Both the position numbers and the translations under genes were made by a program. The notes under the pieces were generated by a model that ran no database searches, was not told the DNA's origin, and was given only the letters and a program-made list of their open reading frames with translations. A stretch of 64,000 nucleotides of DNA from Bordetella genomosp. 9 (lineage in GTDB: Bacteria; Pseudomonadota; Gammaproteobacteria; Burkholderiales; Burkholderiaceae_B), in NCBI RefSeq assembly GCF_002261425.1, contig NZ_NEVJ01000003.1, positions 2,666,001 to 2,730,000 of the forward strand. Direction: 5' to 3'. Of this stretch, positions 34,339 through 43,188 are shown in pieces (positions within the stretch are counted from its first letter, which is position 1; the number at the start of each line of letters is the position of its first letter).

Positions 34339-35504
34339 GCGCGAACGCATTGCGCGGCGCCGCCGCCGTGGTCGGCGTGGGCCAGGCCGGCATGGGCTCG
34401 GCCGCCGGCTACACCGAAATGGAAATCCTGGCGCAGGCAGCTGCCCGCGCGGTCGCCGACGCGGGCCTGCGCATGTCGGACATCGACGGCCTGTGCACCT
34501 GCAGCGCGTCGGCCACCATGTGGGCCATGCCGGTCGCCGAGTACCTGGGCATCCGCCCGGCGTTCATCGACAGTACCATGCTGGGCGGCAGCAGCTTCGT
34601 GGCCCATCTGCTGCCCGCCATCCAGGCGCTGGCTGCGGGCGTATGCAACGCCGTGCTGGTCTGCTACGGCAGCACGCAGCGCACCGGCAACGTCAACCGC
34701 GCCGCCGTCGGCAAGATGCGCCAGGTGCTGGATCCGCAGCCCTACGAAACACCCTATGAACCCATGCAGCCTATCAGCGCCTACGCGCTGGCCGCCGCGC
34801 GCCACATGTCCCAGTACGGCACCACGCGCGAACAGCTGGCGGAAGTGGCGGTGGCGGCGCGCGCCTGGGCGCGGCTGAATCCCGAGGCGTATTCGCGCGA
34901 TCCGCTGTCCATCCAGGACGTGCTGGATGCCCGCATGGTCTGCGATCCCCTGACGGTGCGCGATTGCTGCCTGCTGACCGACGGCGCCGGCGCTTTCGTG
35001 CTGGTGCGCGCCGACCGCGCCCGCGACCTGCCGCAACCGCCGGCCTACGTACTGGGCAATGCCACGGCCGTCTGGCACCGGCAGATCTCCAGCATGGAAG
35101 ACCTGACCGTCACGGCAGCGGCGGAATCTGGATCGCGCGCGCTGCGCATGGCCGGCATGTCGCCCGGCGACGTCGACCTCGCCTGCCTGTACGACGCCTT
35201 CACCATCAACACCATCCTGTTCCTGGAAGACCTGGGCTTCTGCCCCAAGGGCGAAGGCGGGCGCTTCGTCGCCGACGGCGCCATCGCGCCGGGCGGACGG
35301 CTGCCGGTCAACACCAACGGCGGCGGGCTGTCGTTCGGCCATCCGGGCATGTATGGCGTGTTCCTGGTGATCGAGGCGGTGCGGCAGCTGCGCGGCCAGG
35401 CGGGCGAGCGCCAGCAGCGCTGCGACGTGGCGCTGGTGCACGGCAACGGCGCCACGCTGTCGAGCCAGTCCACCGCCATCCTGGGCAGCGCGGCGGCGCT
35501 GTGA
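34335..35504 (+). CDS. SCP-x thiolase-like protein lacking the catalytic cysteine
   Basis: A 389-residue thiolase-fold protein. Where thiolases have the acyl-binding Cys (about residues 85-90) this protein has LGGSSF (Ser86/Ser87). The second thiolase Cys near the C-terminus is also absent (HGNGATLSSQ). The YDAFT motif and the SFGHPG His loop are kept. This pattern, with a coupled DUF35 partner, matches steroid side-chain aldolases of the Ltp2 kind, which perform retro-aldol cleavage of acyl-CoAs. I therefore read it as a putative lyase rather than a thiolase. Substrate unknown. Confidence 0.82.
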   Translation: MSANALRGAAAVVGVGQAGMGSAAGYTEMEILAQAAARAVADAGLRMSDIDGLCTCSASATMWAMPVAEYLGIRPAFIDSTMLGGSSFVAHLLPAIQALAAGVCNAVLVCYGSTQRTGNVNRAAVGKMRQVLDPQPYETPYEPMQPISAYALAAARHMSQYGTTREQLAEVAVAARAWARLNPEAYSRDPLSIQDVLDARMVCDPLTVRDCCLLTDGAGAFVLVRADRARDLPQPPAYVLGNATAVWHRQISSMEDLTVTAAAESGSRALRMAGMSPGDVDLACLYDAFTINTILFLEDLGFCPKGEGGRFVADGAIAPGGRLPVNTNGGGLSFGHPGMYGVFLVIEAVRQLRGQAGERQQRCDVALVHGNGATLSSQSTAILGSAAAL

Positions 35505-35526
35505 AGCCTTCCTGCACGAGACCGAC

Positions 35527-36195
35527 ATGATCAACAAGATATTCCCCACCTTGCCCGACGCGGTGTCGTGCATAGTCGACGGCGCGTCCGTCATGGTGAC
35601 CGGCTTCGGCGATTCGGGGCTGCCGCGCGAACTGCTGCACGCGCTGATCGACCACGGCGCCCGGGACCTGACCATCATCAGCAATAACGCCGGCACCGGC
35701 ACCACCGGCCTGGCCGCGCTGCTGGCCGCCGGACGCGTGCGCAAGATGATCTGCACCTACCCGAAGTCGTCGGGCGCCGACGTGTTCACCGCCCTGTACC
35801 GGGAAAAGAAGATCGAACTGGAGCTGGTGCCGCAGGGCACGCTGCTGGAGCGCATGCGCGCGGCGGGCGCCGGCCTGGGCCCCTTCTTTACGCCGACGGG
35901 CTACGGCACGCCGATCGCCGAAGGCAAGCCGCAGTGCATCTACCAGGGCAAGGGCTATGTGCAGGAAGAGCCGCTGCGCGCCGACTTCGCGCTGGTCAAG
36001 GCCTATCACGCCGATCGCTGGGGCAACCTGACCTACCGCCTGGCCGGACGCGGCTTCGGCCCCGTCATGTGCATGGCCGCCGAAACCGCGATCGTGCAGG
36101 TGGACGACATCCTGCCGCTGGGCCTGATCCATCCCGAAACCATCGTCACGCCGGGCATCTTCGTCGGGCGTGTCGTGCGCAAGGACAGCAAATGA
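35527..36195 (+). CDS. 3-oxoacid CoA-transferase subunit A
   Basis: A 222-residue alpha subunit of a family I CoA transferase (PcaI/ScoA type). The oxyanion/CoA motif MVTGFGDSGLPREL is near the start, with the SNNAGTG loop and the GKGYVQEEPLRADFALVKA segment later. It makes a heterotetramer with the beta subunit, with which it overlaps by ATGA. It moves CoA from a donor such as succinyl-CoA to a carboxylic acid substrate. Confidence 0.9.
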   Translation: MINKIFPTLPDAVSCIVDGASVMVTGFGDSGLPRELLHALIDHGARDLTIISNNAGTGTTGLAALLAAGRVRKMICTYPKSSGADVFTALYREKKIELELVPQGTLLERMRAAGAGLGPFFTPTGYGTPIAEGKPQCIYQGKGYVQEEPLRADFALVKAYHADRWGNLTYRLAGRGFGPVMCMAAETAIVQVDDILPLGLIHPETIVTPGIFVGRVVRKDSK

Positions 36196-36863
36196 CCCAT
36201 ACCGTGAACAAGCTCAGCCGCGACCGCGTCGCGCAGCAGGTCGCCGCCGATATCCCGCCGGGCAGCTACGTGAACATCGGCCTGGGCATGCCGACGCTGG
36301 TGGCCAAATACCTGGATCCCGCCAAGGAAATCATCCTGCACAGCGAAAACGGCATCCTCGGCATCGAGGACGTGACGCAAGGCGATCCTGGCGACGAAGA
36401 CCTGATCAACGCCAGCAAGGCGCGCCTGCAATTGATTCCCGGCGCATCGATCTGCGACCAGTCGCTGTCCTTCGCCATGATGCGCGGCGGCCACCTGGAC
36501 GCCACCATCCTGGGCGCGTTCCAGGTGAACCCCGAAGGCGACATCGCCAGCTGGGCCACCGATGACGCCGACGCCGTCCCCGGCATCGGCGGCGCGATGG
36601 ACCTGGTGGCCGGCGCACGGAAAGTCATCGTGGTCATGGAGCACACCACGCGCGATGGCCGCCCCAAGCTGCTGCGTTCCTGCAGCTTCCCGCTGACGGG
36701 CAAGGGCGTGGTGGACGTGGTCTACACCGACATGGCGGTCATCGACGTCGACCCGGCGCGCGGCTTCGTGGTGCGCGCGATGGCCGCGGGCCTGACGCGC
36801 GAATCGCTGCAGGCGGCCACGGAAGCGCCGCTGGGCTACGCGGACGATCTGTTCTTCATTTGA
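36192..36863 (+). CDS. 3-oxoacid CoA-transferase subunit B
   Basis: A 223-residue beta subunit with the catalytic Glu52 in SENGILG, the glutamate that forms the covalent CoA thioester. NIGLGMPTLVA and the GGHLDATILGAFQV block are typical for PcaJ/ScoB. It is translationally coupled to subunit A. With the SDR, the thiolase-like lyase and the PcaB-like enzyme it points to a ring-cleavage or dicarboxylate catabolic pathway. Confidence 0.9.
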   Translation: MTHTVNKLSRDRVAQQVAADIPPGSYVNIGLGMPTLVAKYLDPAKEIILHSENGILGIEDVTQGDPGDEDLINASKARLQLIPGASICDQSLSFAMMRGGHLDATILGAFQVNPEGDIASWATDDADAVPGIGGAMDLVAGARKVIVVMEHTTRDGRPKLLRSCSFPLTGKGVVDVVYTDMAVIDVDPARGFVVRAMAAGLTRESLQAATEAPLGYADDLFFI

Positions 36864-36942
36864 CCCAATTCAGCAGCCGCAGCACCAATTACCCGAGCAC
36901 GAATACCAAAACGATCAACGATACCAATCGGAGACAAGCACG

Positions 36943-37917
36943 ATGAAACACCTGACGAAGCACCTGTTCAAGCATGCGCTCGGCGCCGCCGCGCTGGCAC
37001 TGGCCACGGCGGCGCACGCCGGACCCTTCCCCGACCACGCGGTGGAGATGATCGTTCCCTATCCGCCCGGCGGCACCGCCGACGCGGTGGCGCGCCCGCT
37101 GGCGGCCGTGCTGCAGGAAAAGCTGGGCGTGCCCATCGTCGTGTCGTACAAGGCGGGCGCGGGCAGCGTCATCGGCACGCAGTACGTCGCGCGCGCCAAG
37201 CCGGACGGCTACACCCTGGTCATGGTGCTGGCCGCCCACGCGATCAATCCCAGCCTGTATCCCAACCTGCCCTACGACTCCGTCAAGGATTTCAGCTCCA
37301 TCGGGATGGTGGCCAAGCTGCCGCTGGTGCTCTACACCAACCCCAAGTTCGAGGCCAAGACGGTGCCTGAACTGATCCAGTACGCCAAGGAACATCCGGG
37401 ACGCCTGTCGGTGGCGTCCGCCGGCAACGGCAACACCAGCCACCTGGCGACCGAGCTGTTCGCCACCACGGCCGGCGTGAAACTGCTGCACGTCCCGTAC
37501 AAGGGCGGCGGTCCGTCGGTAACGGCCGCGATGGGCGGGGAAGTGAACGCCGTGTTCGCCGGGCCGGACTCGCTGCACCTGGCCAAGGCCGGCAGGCTGC
37601 ATACGGTGGCCGTCACCAGCACGGAACGGCTGGCCTTGATGCCGGACGTGCCGACCGTGCAGGAAGCCGGCCTGAAAGGCTTCGAGGTACAGGGCTGGTA
37701 CGGCGTGCTCGCGCCCGCCGGCACGCCGGCCGACGTGGTCGCCAAGCTGAACAAGGCCCTGACCGATTCCGTCAAGGATCCCAAGTTCTCCAAGACGGTC
37801 GAGGAACTGGGCTACATCCCGTCGGCATCCACGCCGGACGGCTTCATGGATTACATCAAGCAGGAGACGGCGCGCTGGGCCAAGGTGGTCAAGGACGCCG
37901 ACATCAAGCTGCAATGA
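36943..37917 (+). CDS. Bug/TctC-family periplasmic solute receptor
   Basis: A 324-residue extracytoplasmic binding protein. Its signal peptide ends near residue 26 (AAHA-GPFPD). Bug hallmarks: MIVPYPPGGTADAVAR (carboxylate loop), ARAKPDGYTL and the HVPYKGGGPSVTAAMGG segment. Bug proteins bind carboxylates such as dicarboxylates or aromatic acids. TctA/TctB membrane subunits are absent nearby, as is common in Bordetella-type genomes. GGAGA lies ahead of the ATG. Confidence 0.93.
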   Translation: MKHLTKHLFKHALGAAALALATAAHAGPFPDHAVEMIVPYPPGGTADAVARPLAAVLQEKLGVPIVVSYKAGAGSVIGTQYVARAKPDGYTLVMVLAAHAINPSLYPNLPYDSVKDFSSIGMVAKLPLVLYTNPKFEAKTVPELIQYAKEHPGRLSVASAGNGNTSHLATELFATTAGVKLLHVPYKGGGPSVTAAMGGEVNAVFAGPDSLHLAKAGRLHTVAVTSTERLALMPDVPTVQEAGLKGFEVQGWYGVLAPAGTPADVVAKLNKALTDSVKDPKFSKTVEELGYIPSASTPDGFMDYIKQETARWAKVVKDADIKLQ

Positions 37918-37987
37918 CGACGCGGCCCGGCTCCGCCCGTAGCGGCCGCGCCGGGCCATACACGACAACCCCCGCATCACATCCACC

Positions 37988-39334
37988 ATGCCTATATCCG
38001 TAATCGAATCCGCCGTATTCAAAGACATGTTCGGCACCGCCGCGATGCGCGCGGTGTTCGACGACGCCGCCACGCTGCGCCGCTACGTCGAAACGGAAGT
38101 CGCGCTGGCCCGCGTGCAGGCGCGCCTGGGCATCATCCCGCAGGCCGCCGCGGACGCCATCACCGCGCGCGCCGATGCCGCGCGGCTGGACGTGGACGTT
38201 CTGAAGCACGAAACCGAGATCGTCGGCTATCCCATCCTGCCGCTGGTGCACCAGCTGGCGCGCATGTGCGGACCCGAAGGCGAATACCTGCACTGGGGCG
38301 CCACCACGCAGGACATCATGGATACCGCCACCGTCCTGCAGGTGCGCGAGGCGCTCGACCTGATCGACGCCGATCTCGCCGAACTGGACGGCATACTCGA
38401 CGCCCTGGCGCTGCGCTACCGCGACACGCCGATGGCCGGCCGCACCCACCTGCAGCACGCACTGCCGGTGACCTTCGGCTACAAGGCCGCCGTGTGGCTG
38501 CTCATGATACGGCGCCATCGCGAACGGCTGGCGCAGTTGCGTCCGCGCGCGCTGGTCGGCCAGTTCGGCGGCGCGGCCGGCACGCTGGCGTCGCTGGGCG
38601 AACAGGGCATCGCGGTCCAGGAAGCCCTGATGCAGGAACTCGGCCTGCAGGCGGCGCCGGTGACCTGGCACGTGGCGCGCGATGGCCTGGCGGAAACCGT
38701 CCAGTTCCTGGGCCTGGTGACGGGGTCGCTGGGCAAGATCGCCCTGGACGTCATGCTGATGATGACCAACGAGCTCGCCGAGGCCTTCGAGCCCTTCGTC
38801 AAGAGCCGTGGCGCATCCAGCACGATGCCGCAGAAGCGCAATCCGATTTCCTGCGAGCTCATGCTGAGCGCCTCCAAGGTGGTGCGCCAACATGCCGGCC
38901 TGGCGCTCGACGCCATGGTGCAGGATTTCGAACGCGCCACCGGTCCCTGGCATATCGAATGGTCGGCCATCCCGGAATCGTTCGTCGTGACCGCCGGCGC
39001 GCTGCGCCAGGCCAGGTTCATGCTGGGCGGGCTGGAAGTCGACACGCAGCGCATGCGGCGCAACCTGGACCTGACCGGCGGCTTGATCGTTTCCGAAGCG
39101 GTGATGATGGGCCTGGCGCCTTACCTCGGCCGCCAGACCGCGCATGACGTGGTCTATGACGCCTGCCGCATCGCCCTGGCGGAGCAATGCCTGCTGGCCG
39201 ACGTGCTGGCGCGGGAGAACCGGGTGACCGAACACCTCGATCGCGCGGCGATCGATCGCCTCTGCGATCCGGCGAATTACCTGGGGGCCGCGCCGCAGAT
39301 GGTGGATCGGATGCGGCGCTTCGGCGCGGCATAG
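37988..39334 (+). CDS. Fumarase/ASL-superfamily lyase, PcaB/adenylosuccinate-lyase-like
   Basis: A 448-residue cytoplasmic lyase of the superfamily that includes 3-carboxymuconate cycloisomerase and adenylosuccinate lyase. Motifs: EYLHWGATTQDIMDT (substrate loop), AGRTHLQHALP, and the signature SSTMPQKRNP. Context with a PcaIJ-like CoA transferase favours a cycloisomerase or an amine/carboxylate lyase in catabolism, since a purine-pathway enzyme would not be expected here. It is the last gene of the operon, followed by a strong hairpin. Exact reaction unknown. Confidence 0.85.
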   Translation: MPISVIESAVFKDMFGTAAMRAVFDDAATLRRYVETEVALARVQARLGIIPQAAADAITARADAARLDVDVLKHETEIVGYPILPLVHQLARMCGPEGEYLHWGATTQDIMDTATVLQVREALDLIDADLAELDGILDALALRYRDTPMAGRTHLQHALPVTFGYKAAVWLLMIRRHRERLAQLRPRALVGQFGGAAGTLASLGEQGIAVQEALMQELGLQAAPVTWHVARDGLAETVQFLGLVTGSLGKIALDVMLMMTNELAEAFEPFVKSRGASSTMPQKRNPISCELMLSASKVVRQHAGLALDAMVQDFERATGPWHIEWSAIPESFVVTAGALRQARFMLGGLEVDTQRMRRNLDLTGGLIVSEAVMMGLAPYLGRQTAHDVVYDACRIALAEQCLLADVLARENRVTEHLDRAAIDRLCDPANYLGAAPQMVDRMRRFGAA

Positions 39335-39343
39335 CCGTGGCTG

Positions 39344-39366
39344 GCGTGCGCCCGCGCGGCGCACGC
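39344..39366 (+). terminator. Perfect GC hairpin at operon end
   Basis: A 9-bp perfect stem (39344-39352 with 39358-39366, 5-nt loop) begins 10 bp after the lyase stop. It has no T-run, so termination may need Rho or be partial. Confidence 0.45.
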
Positions 39367-39517
39367 GCTCCCGCGATGGCCGGCTGAAGTGTTGCGTCGG
39401 TACAAATCGCAGAAGACTCAGTAACCAGATACGCGGATTCGCGACATAATCGTTCCCCGAGCGGCGCTGCGCCTGACAGCGCCCATGACGGCGATACATC
39501 GACGAACTTCGCGTGAC

Positions 39518-39748
39518 ATGAACCCGCACAAGATCCTGACCGCAGTCGGTGTCGCCGGCATGGCCTACATGGCGGTCGCCATGTCATACGGGCCTTCCAC
39601 GGGGCCTGCCGCCCCAGCGGTGATCGCGCAGGCGGCCGTCGTCTCGCCCGGCGATGCCGCCGACTCAACCATGGCCGAGCAGCACGGGCCGATGCCGAAA
39701 TGGGTGCGCGACATGATCGTGGTGGCGATCCGGGGCACCGGCCTCTAG
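39518..39748 (+). CDS. Small membrane or secreted hypothetical protein
   Basis: A 76-residue protein with one N-terminal hydrophobic helix (residues about 5-24) that could be a signal or membrane anchor, then a polar tail ending in WVRDMIVVAIRGTG. Codon use is GC-rich at third positions, as in the neighbouring genes. The ribosome-binding site is weak. Another ATG at 39485 would add 11 residues. Function unknown. Confidence 0.45.
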   Translation: MNPHKILTAVGVAGMAYMAVAMSYGPSTGPAAPAVIAQAAVVSPGDAADSTMAEQHGPMPKWVRDMIVVAIRGTGL

Positions 39749-39877
39749 GCGCCACGCCCGCTGCCCAAACAGCTCGGATATAGGTACGATGGACGGCCAG
39801 GGACGCCCCGGCCTGCCGCGCCGCCGCGTCCGCTTTCCAGGCGCCGCCCGAGGTCGCGGGAGGCCGCAGGAGATCGC

Positions 39878-40414
39878 ATGAGGCTGCTACGCGACGACAT
39901 CCAGGAACTGCTGTCCGCCGCCCCGCCGGCGGATGCGGCCCGTCGCGTGTCCGCCGGCAGGCCGCGCGGGCCGCGCAGTTGGCGGCTCAAGCGCAATTGC
40001 GCCCTGCGCCCCGCGCAATACCTGGCGGCAATCGGCGTGCTTATGGGCATGTCCGCGCTGGTGGCGGTGGGTTGCTGGATCCGCGGCCTCTGGCTGGTAC
40101 CCGTCTTCTGCGGCGCGGAATTGCTGGGCATCACGGTCGCGGCGCTGGCCTACGCCCATCACGCCATCGACGGCGAAATCGTGCGCGTGGATAAGGATGG
40201 GCAGGTCCACGTCGACGTGGACCGCGGACGGCGGCACGACCGCTACGTGTTTCCGTCCAGCCAGACCCGCCTGGTCAAGCCGGCGGATGCGCCGGGCACG
40301 CTGTGGCTGCATCATGGCGCCACCCGCATCGAACTGGCCCGCTACGTGTCCACCGACACGCGCGAGGCCTTCGAAGGCCAGTTGCGCCAGGCGCTGCGGG
40401 AAACCTGGTCGTAG
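39878..40414 (+). CDS. DUF2244 membrane protein
   Basis: A 178-residue protein with two membrane helices (about 50-72 and 77-95) and a cytoplasmic beta-rich tail. The RNCALRPAQYLA start, the GLWLVPVFCGAELLG stretch and the YAHHAIDGEIVRV continuation are typical of DUF2244, often found near cytochrome oxidase genes. GCAGGAGATCGC precedes the ATG. It converges on the DUF2243 gene with only 4 bp between. Function unknown. Confidence 0.82.
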   Translation: MRLLRDDIQELLSAAPPADAARRVSAGRPRGPRSWRLKRNCALRPAQYLAAIGVLMGMSALVAVGCWIRGLWLVPVFCGAELLGITVAALAYAHHAIDGEIVRVDKDGQVHVDVDRGRRHDRYVFPSSQTRLVKPADAPGTLWLHHGATRIELARYVSTDTREAFEGQLRQALRETWS

Positions 40415-40418
40415 ACGT

Positions 40419-41240
40419 TCAGAGCGAACGATCGGCCCGGGTGCCCAGCCATGCCGCGCAGCCGGCGAGCGCACCCTGCCCACCGACGTACATCGCGCCG
40501 TGGCGATAGAAACGCCACGGATCCAGGCCGGCGTGGCCGCGCAACACCCAGACGGCGCCGGACGGATCGGCCCAGGCCACGCGCGCCTGCGTGCCTTCCA
40601 CCGCCGCCAGCAGGCCGGCGCCCGTCGCACCGGGACGCAGCACGACCGTCAGGGTGTCGCCCGCGCCGCGCAGCGGCATCAGGTTGACGCCGCCCGCGAG
40701 CAGGCATGCGCCCACCAGGCTCGCGACCACGCCCATGCCGGCGCCCGGGGTATCCCCGGGGCGCCGGCGCATCCACCATCCCACGGCCAGCGGAACCAGG
40801 CCGAACACCGCGAGCCATGCCAGGTCCCATGCCAGCGGATACGCGCTATCCATGCGGATGCGGTGGATCCGGGTGACCCAATGCGAGAGCACGGCATCGA
40901 CGACGTGCCACATGCCGAATCCCAGCCAGAAATTGGCCAGCAGGCGCCGGCCCGCGCGCGGCAGCGCAAGATCGGCACGCGAGCGATACAGCAGATAGAA
41001 CCCCGCCAGCGCGATCAGGTACATCACGGCATGGAACAGTCCATCGGCCATGATCTGCACGCGCAGGTCGGCGAAGCGGGCGGATTGCAGTCCGGACAGC
41101 AGATGATGCCACTGCAGGATCTGATGCAGCAGTATGCCGTCGAAGAACCCGCTCATCGCGAAGCCCAGGGCGTACCCCGCCCACATGTAGATCGAAGAGT
41201 ATCGGGTCACCGCGGGGGACGTCGTGCGTATCTGGTCCAT
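40419..41240 (-). CDS. DUF2243 membrane protein with C-terminal soluble extension
   Basis: A 273-residue protein. Residues 1-190 form the DUF2243 core with about four membrane helices and the diagnostic GFFDGILLHQILQWHH. The His pairs could bind metal or heme. About 80 further residues (from VVLRPGATGAGLL) make a soluble domain not typical of the family. The ATG at 41240 is preferred to an upstream start. It is divergent from the hemerythrin gene. Confidence 0.8.
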   Translation of the reverse strand: MDQIRTTSPAVTRYSSIYMWAGYALGFAMSGFFDGILLHQILQWHHLLSGLQSARFADLRVQIMADGLFHAVMYLIALAGFYLLYRSRADLALPRAGRRLLANFWLGFGMWHVVDAVLSHWVTRIHRIRMDSAYPLAWDLAWLAVFGLVPLAVGWWMRRRPGDTPGAGMGVVASLVGACLLAGGVNLMPLRGAGDTLTVVLRPGATGAGLLAAVEGTQARVAWADPSGAVWVLRGHAGLDPWRFYRHGAMYVGGQGALAGCAAWLGTRADRSL

Positions 41241-41401
41241 GCTCTGCCCATGCCGATATACGTTTGCGCGCCGCCAGCATCTTCCGGTCCCGCGATCCGC
41301 GCGGGCGGAGACGGGCCATCGGTGCACGAATCGGACAGGAATAGCTCTTGCTCGCCCGCTCCCATCGGCCGACTCCCGGCCGCCCTGAACGAGAGGCCGC
41401 C

Positions 41402-42019
41402 ATGAACGCCACCGACCTGCCCTACGACGCCGCCCATTCCGCCGAGCAAGGCCAGCCCTTGTATCGGCGCCTGATTCCCCGCGCGACGAACATGATCCGC
41501 CTGGATCACACCCACGTCCTCACCACCTTCCACCGTTATCACGAAGACCTGCCGGCCTCGCGCAAGGCCGGCCTGGTGGGCGTGATCTGTACGGCGCTGG
41601 AAATCCACGCCACGCTGGAAGAGGAAATCTTCTATCCCGCCGTGCAGGCCGTCACGAGCAACGACGTGCTCAGCAAGAGCGTACCGGAGCATATGGAAAT
41701 GCGCCGGCTGATCGCCGACCTGCGCGCCATGACGCCATCCGATCCGCGCTACGACGATACCCTGATGGCCTTGATGCGCGACGTGATCCACCATGTCGCC
41801 GACGAGGAAACCGTCGTGCTGCCGGAAGCCGAGCGGCTGTTTTCCGAGACGCGCCTGCAGGAACTGGGCGCGCGGATGACCAAGCGCCGGCTGCAACTGG
41901 CCGCCCCGCGCACGCCGCAGATCGCCCGCGACATGGCGCGCGGCATGCCGATGACCACCTTCACCGTGGGCGCCCTGGCCATGCTGGCGGTCGGCTGTAT
42001 CATGCGCGCCGTTCGCTGA
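41402..42019 (+). CDS. Hemerythrin-like domain protein with C-terminal membrane anchor
   Basis: A 205-residue protein. The HHE/hemerythrin four-helix bundle is shown by IRLDHTHVLTTFHRYH, EIHATLEEEIFYPA, PEHMEMRRLI and VIHHVADEETVVLP, which supply the di-iron His/Glu ligands. A hydrophobic C-terminal helix (about 185-203) may anchor it in the membrane. A role in O2/NO/iron sensing or storage is likely. GAGAGG precedes the ATG at 41402. A hairpin follows the stop. Confidence 0.87.
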   Translation: MNATDLPYDAAHSAEQGQPLYRRLIPRATNMIRLDHTHVLTTFHRYHEDLPASRKAGLVGVICTALEIHATLEEEIFYPAVQAVTSNDVLSKSVPEHMEMRRLIADLRAMTPSDPRYDDTLMALMRDVIHHVADEETVVLPEAERLFSETRLQELGARMTKRRLQLAAPRTPQIARDMARGMPMTTFTVGALAMLAVGCIMRAVR

Positions 42020-42035
42020 GCGGCGCGCCAGCATC

Positions 42036-42057
42036 CCGGGCGCCGAATGGCGCCCGG
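42036..42057 (+). terminator. 9-bp hairpin after hemerythrin gene
   Basis: CCGGGCGCC (42036-42044) pairs perfectly with GGCGCCCGG (42049-42057) around a GAAT loop, 16 bp after the stop. There is no adjacent T-run; a short T5 lies near 42093. Confidence 0.5.
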
Positions 42058-42116
42058 CGCAGGATCGACGAAGCAAGCAAGATCGGGCTTACCTTTTTCC
42101 ACTGGCGGGGAAGCGT

Positions 42117-42130
42117 TTGCGCTAGATCAA
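42117..42130. promoter_or_regulatory. FNR/ANR box
   Basis: TTGCGCTAGATCAA matches the FNR/ANR consensus TTGAT-N4-ATCAA with a perfect right half-site and a three-of-five left half-site. It lies 131 bp before the PRPP synthetase start, so anaerobic or low-oxygen activation of the following three genes is likely. Confidence 0.65.
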
Positions 42131-42260
42131 GATCCCGTCACCCGCGGACACCGCCCAGTTCTTCCCTGGCCCATAATCGGATCGCCGTACCCGTCGGGAC
42201 GGCGCGACCGCCACGGCGGCCGCTCACGCCCGCTACGCAGCCCGGACGGATCGGGCATCC

Positions 42261-43142
42261 ATGGAAAGACTGATCCTTCCTCTGCCAGGGAACGAAGCAT
42301 TCGCGACGCGGCTGGCCGCGCTGTGCCGCGCCGAACTCGGCGCGGTGGAAACACGGCGTTTTCCTGACGGCGAAAGCTATGTTCGCCTGCACGGCGACCC
42401 GCGCGGACGCGCCGTGGACATTGTCTGCACGCTGGCGCGGCCGGACCCGGGCTTCCTGAGCCTGGTCTTCGCCGCCGATGCGGCCCGCGAACTCGGCGCG
42501 GTCGAGGTGAATCTCGTCGCGCCGTATCTCGCCTACATGCGGCAGGACAAGCGTTTCCAGCCGGGTGAAAGCGTCAGCTCGCTGTCTTTCGCGCGGCTGG
42601 TGTCTTCCACCTTCGACCGCCTGCTGACCGTCGATCCGCATCTGCATCGCCACCCCGCCCTGTCGGCGCTGTACACCATTCCCACCTCGACACTGCACGC
42701 CGCGCCACGCCTGGCCGACTGGATCGCCGCCAACGTACCGACCCCGCTGATCATCGGTCCCGATGAAGAAAGCGAGCAATGGGCTGGCTCCATCGCCGCG
42801 CGTATCGGCGCGCCGCACGCCGTCCTGCGCAAGGTCCGCCACGGCGATCGCGAGGTCGACGTGGAAGCGCCCGATCTCTCGCGCTGGCGCGACCATACGC
42901 CCGTGCTGGTCGACGACATCGCCTCGTCCGGCCGGACGCTGGTGGCCGCGGCGGCGAAGCTTTCAGGCATGAAGCCGCCGCAATGCGTCGTCGTGCACGC
43001 GCTATTCGCCGAAGACGCATGGGCACAGGTATCGCGCTGCTTCGAACGCGTCGTGTCGACCGACACCGTCCCCCATCCCAGCAATCGCATCGAAATCGGT
43101 CCGCTACTGGCCGACGCACTCTTGCGCGACCTGCGCGATTGA
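42261..43142 (+). CDS. Ribose-phosphate pyrophosphokinase-like (PRPP synthetase family)
   Basis: A 293-residue phosphoribosyl-diphosphate synthetase-family protein, shorter than the housekeeping Prs (about 315). FPDGESYVRL, APYLAYMRQDKRFQPGE, DPHLHRH and the PRPP loop VLVDDIASSGRTL are conserved. It resembles the divergent PRPP synthetases found beside AMP/thymidine phosphorylases in many proteobacteria. It lies downstream of an FNR-type box and likely forms an operon with the next two genes. Confidence 0.87.
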   Translation: MERLILPLPGNEAFATRLAALCRAELGAVETRRFPDGESYVRLHGDPRGRAVDIVCTLARPDPGFLSLVFAADAARELGAVEVNLVAPYLAYMRQDKRFQPGESVSSLSFARLVSSTFDRLLTVDPHLHRHPALSALYTIPTSTLHAAPRLADWIAANVPTPLIIGPDEESEQWAGSIAARIGAPHAVLRKVRHGDREVDVEAPDLSRWRDHTPVLVDDIASSGRTLVAAAAKLSGMKPPQCVVVHALFAEDAWAQVSRCFERVVSTDTVPHPSNRIEIGPLLADALLRDLRD

Positions 43143-43188
43143 CCCATGTTTGCCAGTTCTTCCATTCCGACGATCTGAACAGGAAACC

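Noticed and set aside
37988..39334. Housekeeping adenylosuccinate lyase (purB)
   Set aside because: It lies in a catabolic operon with a CoA transferase and Bug receptor. The PcaB-like subgroup is more plausible.
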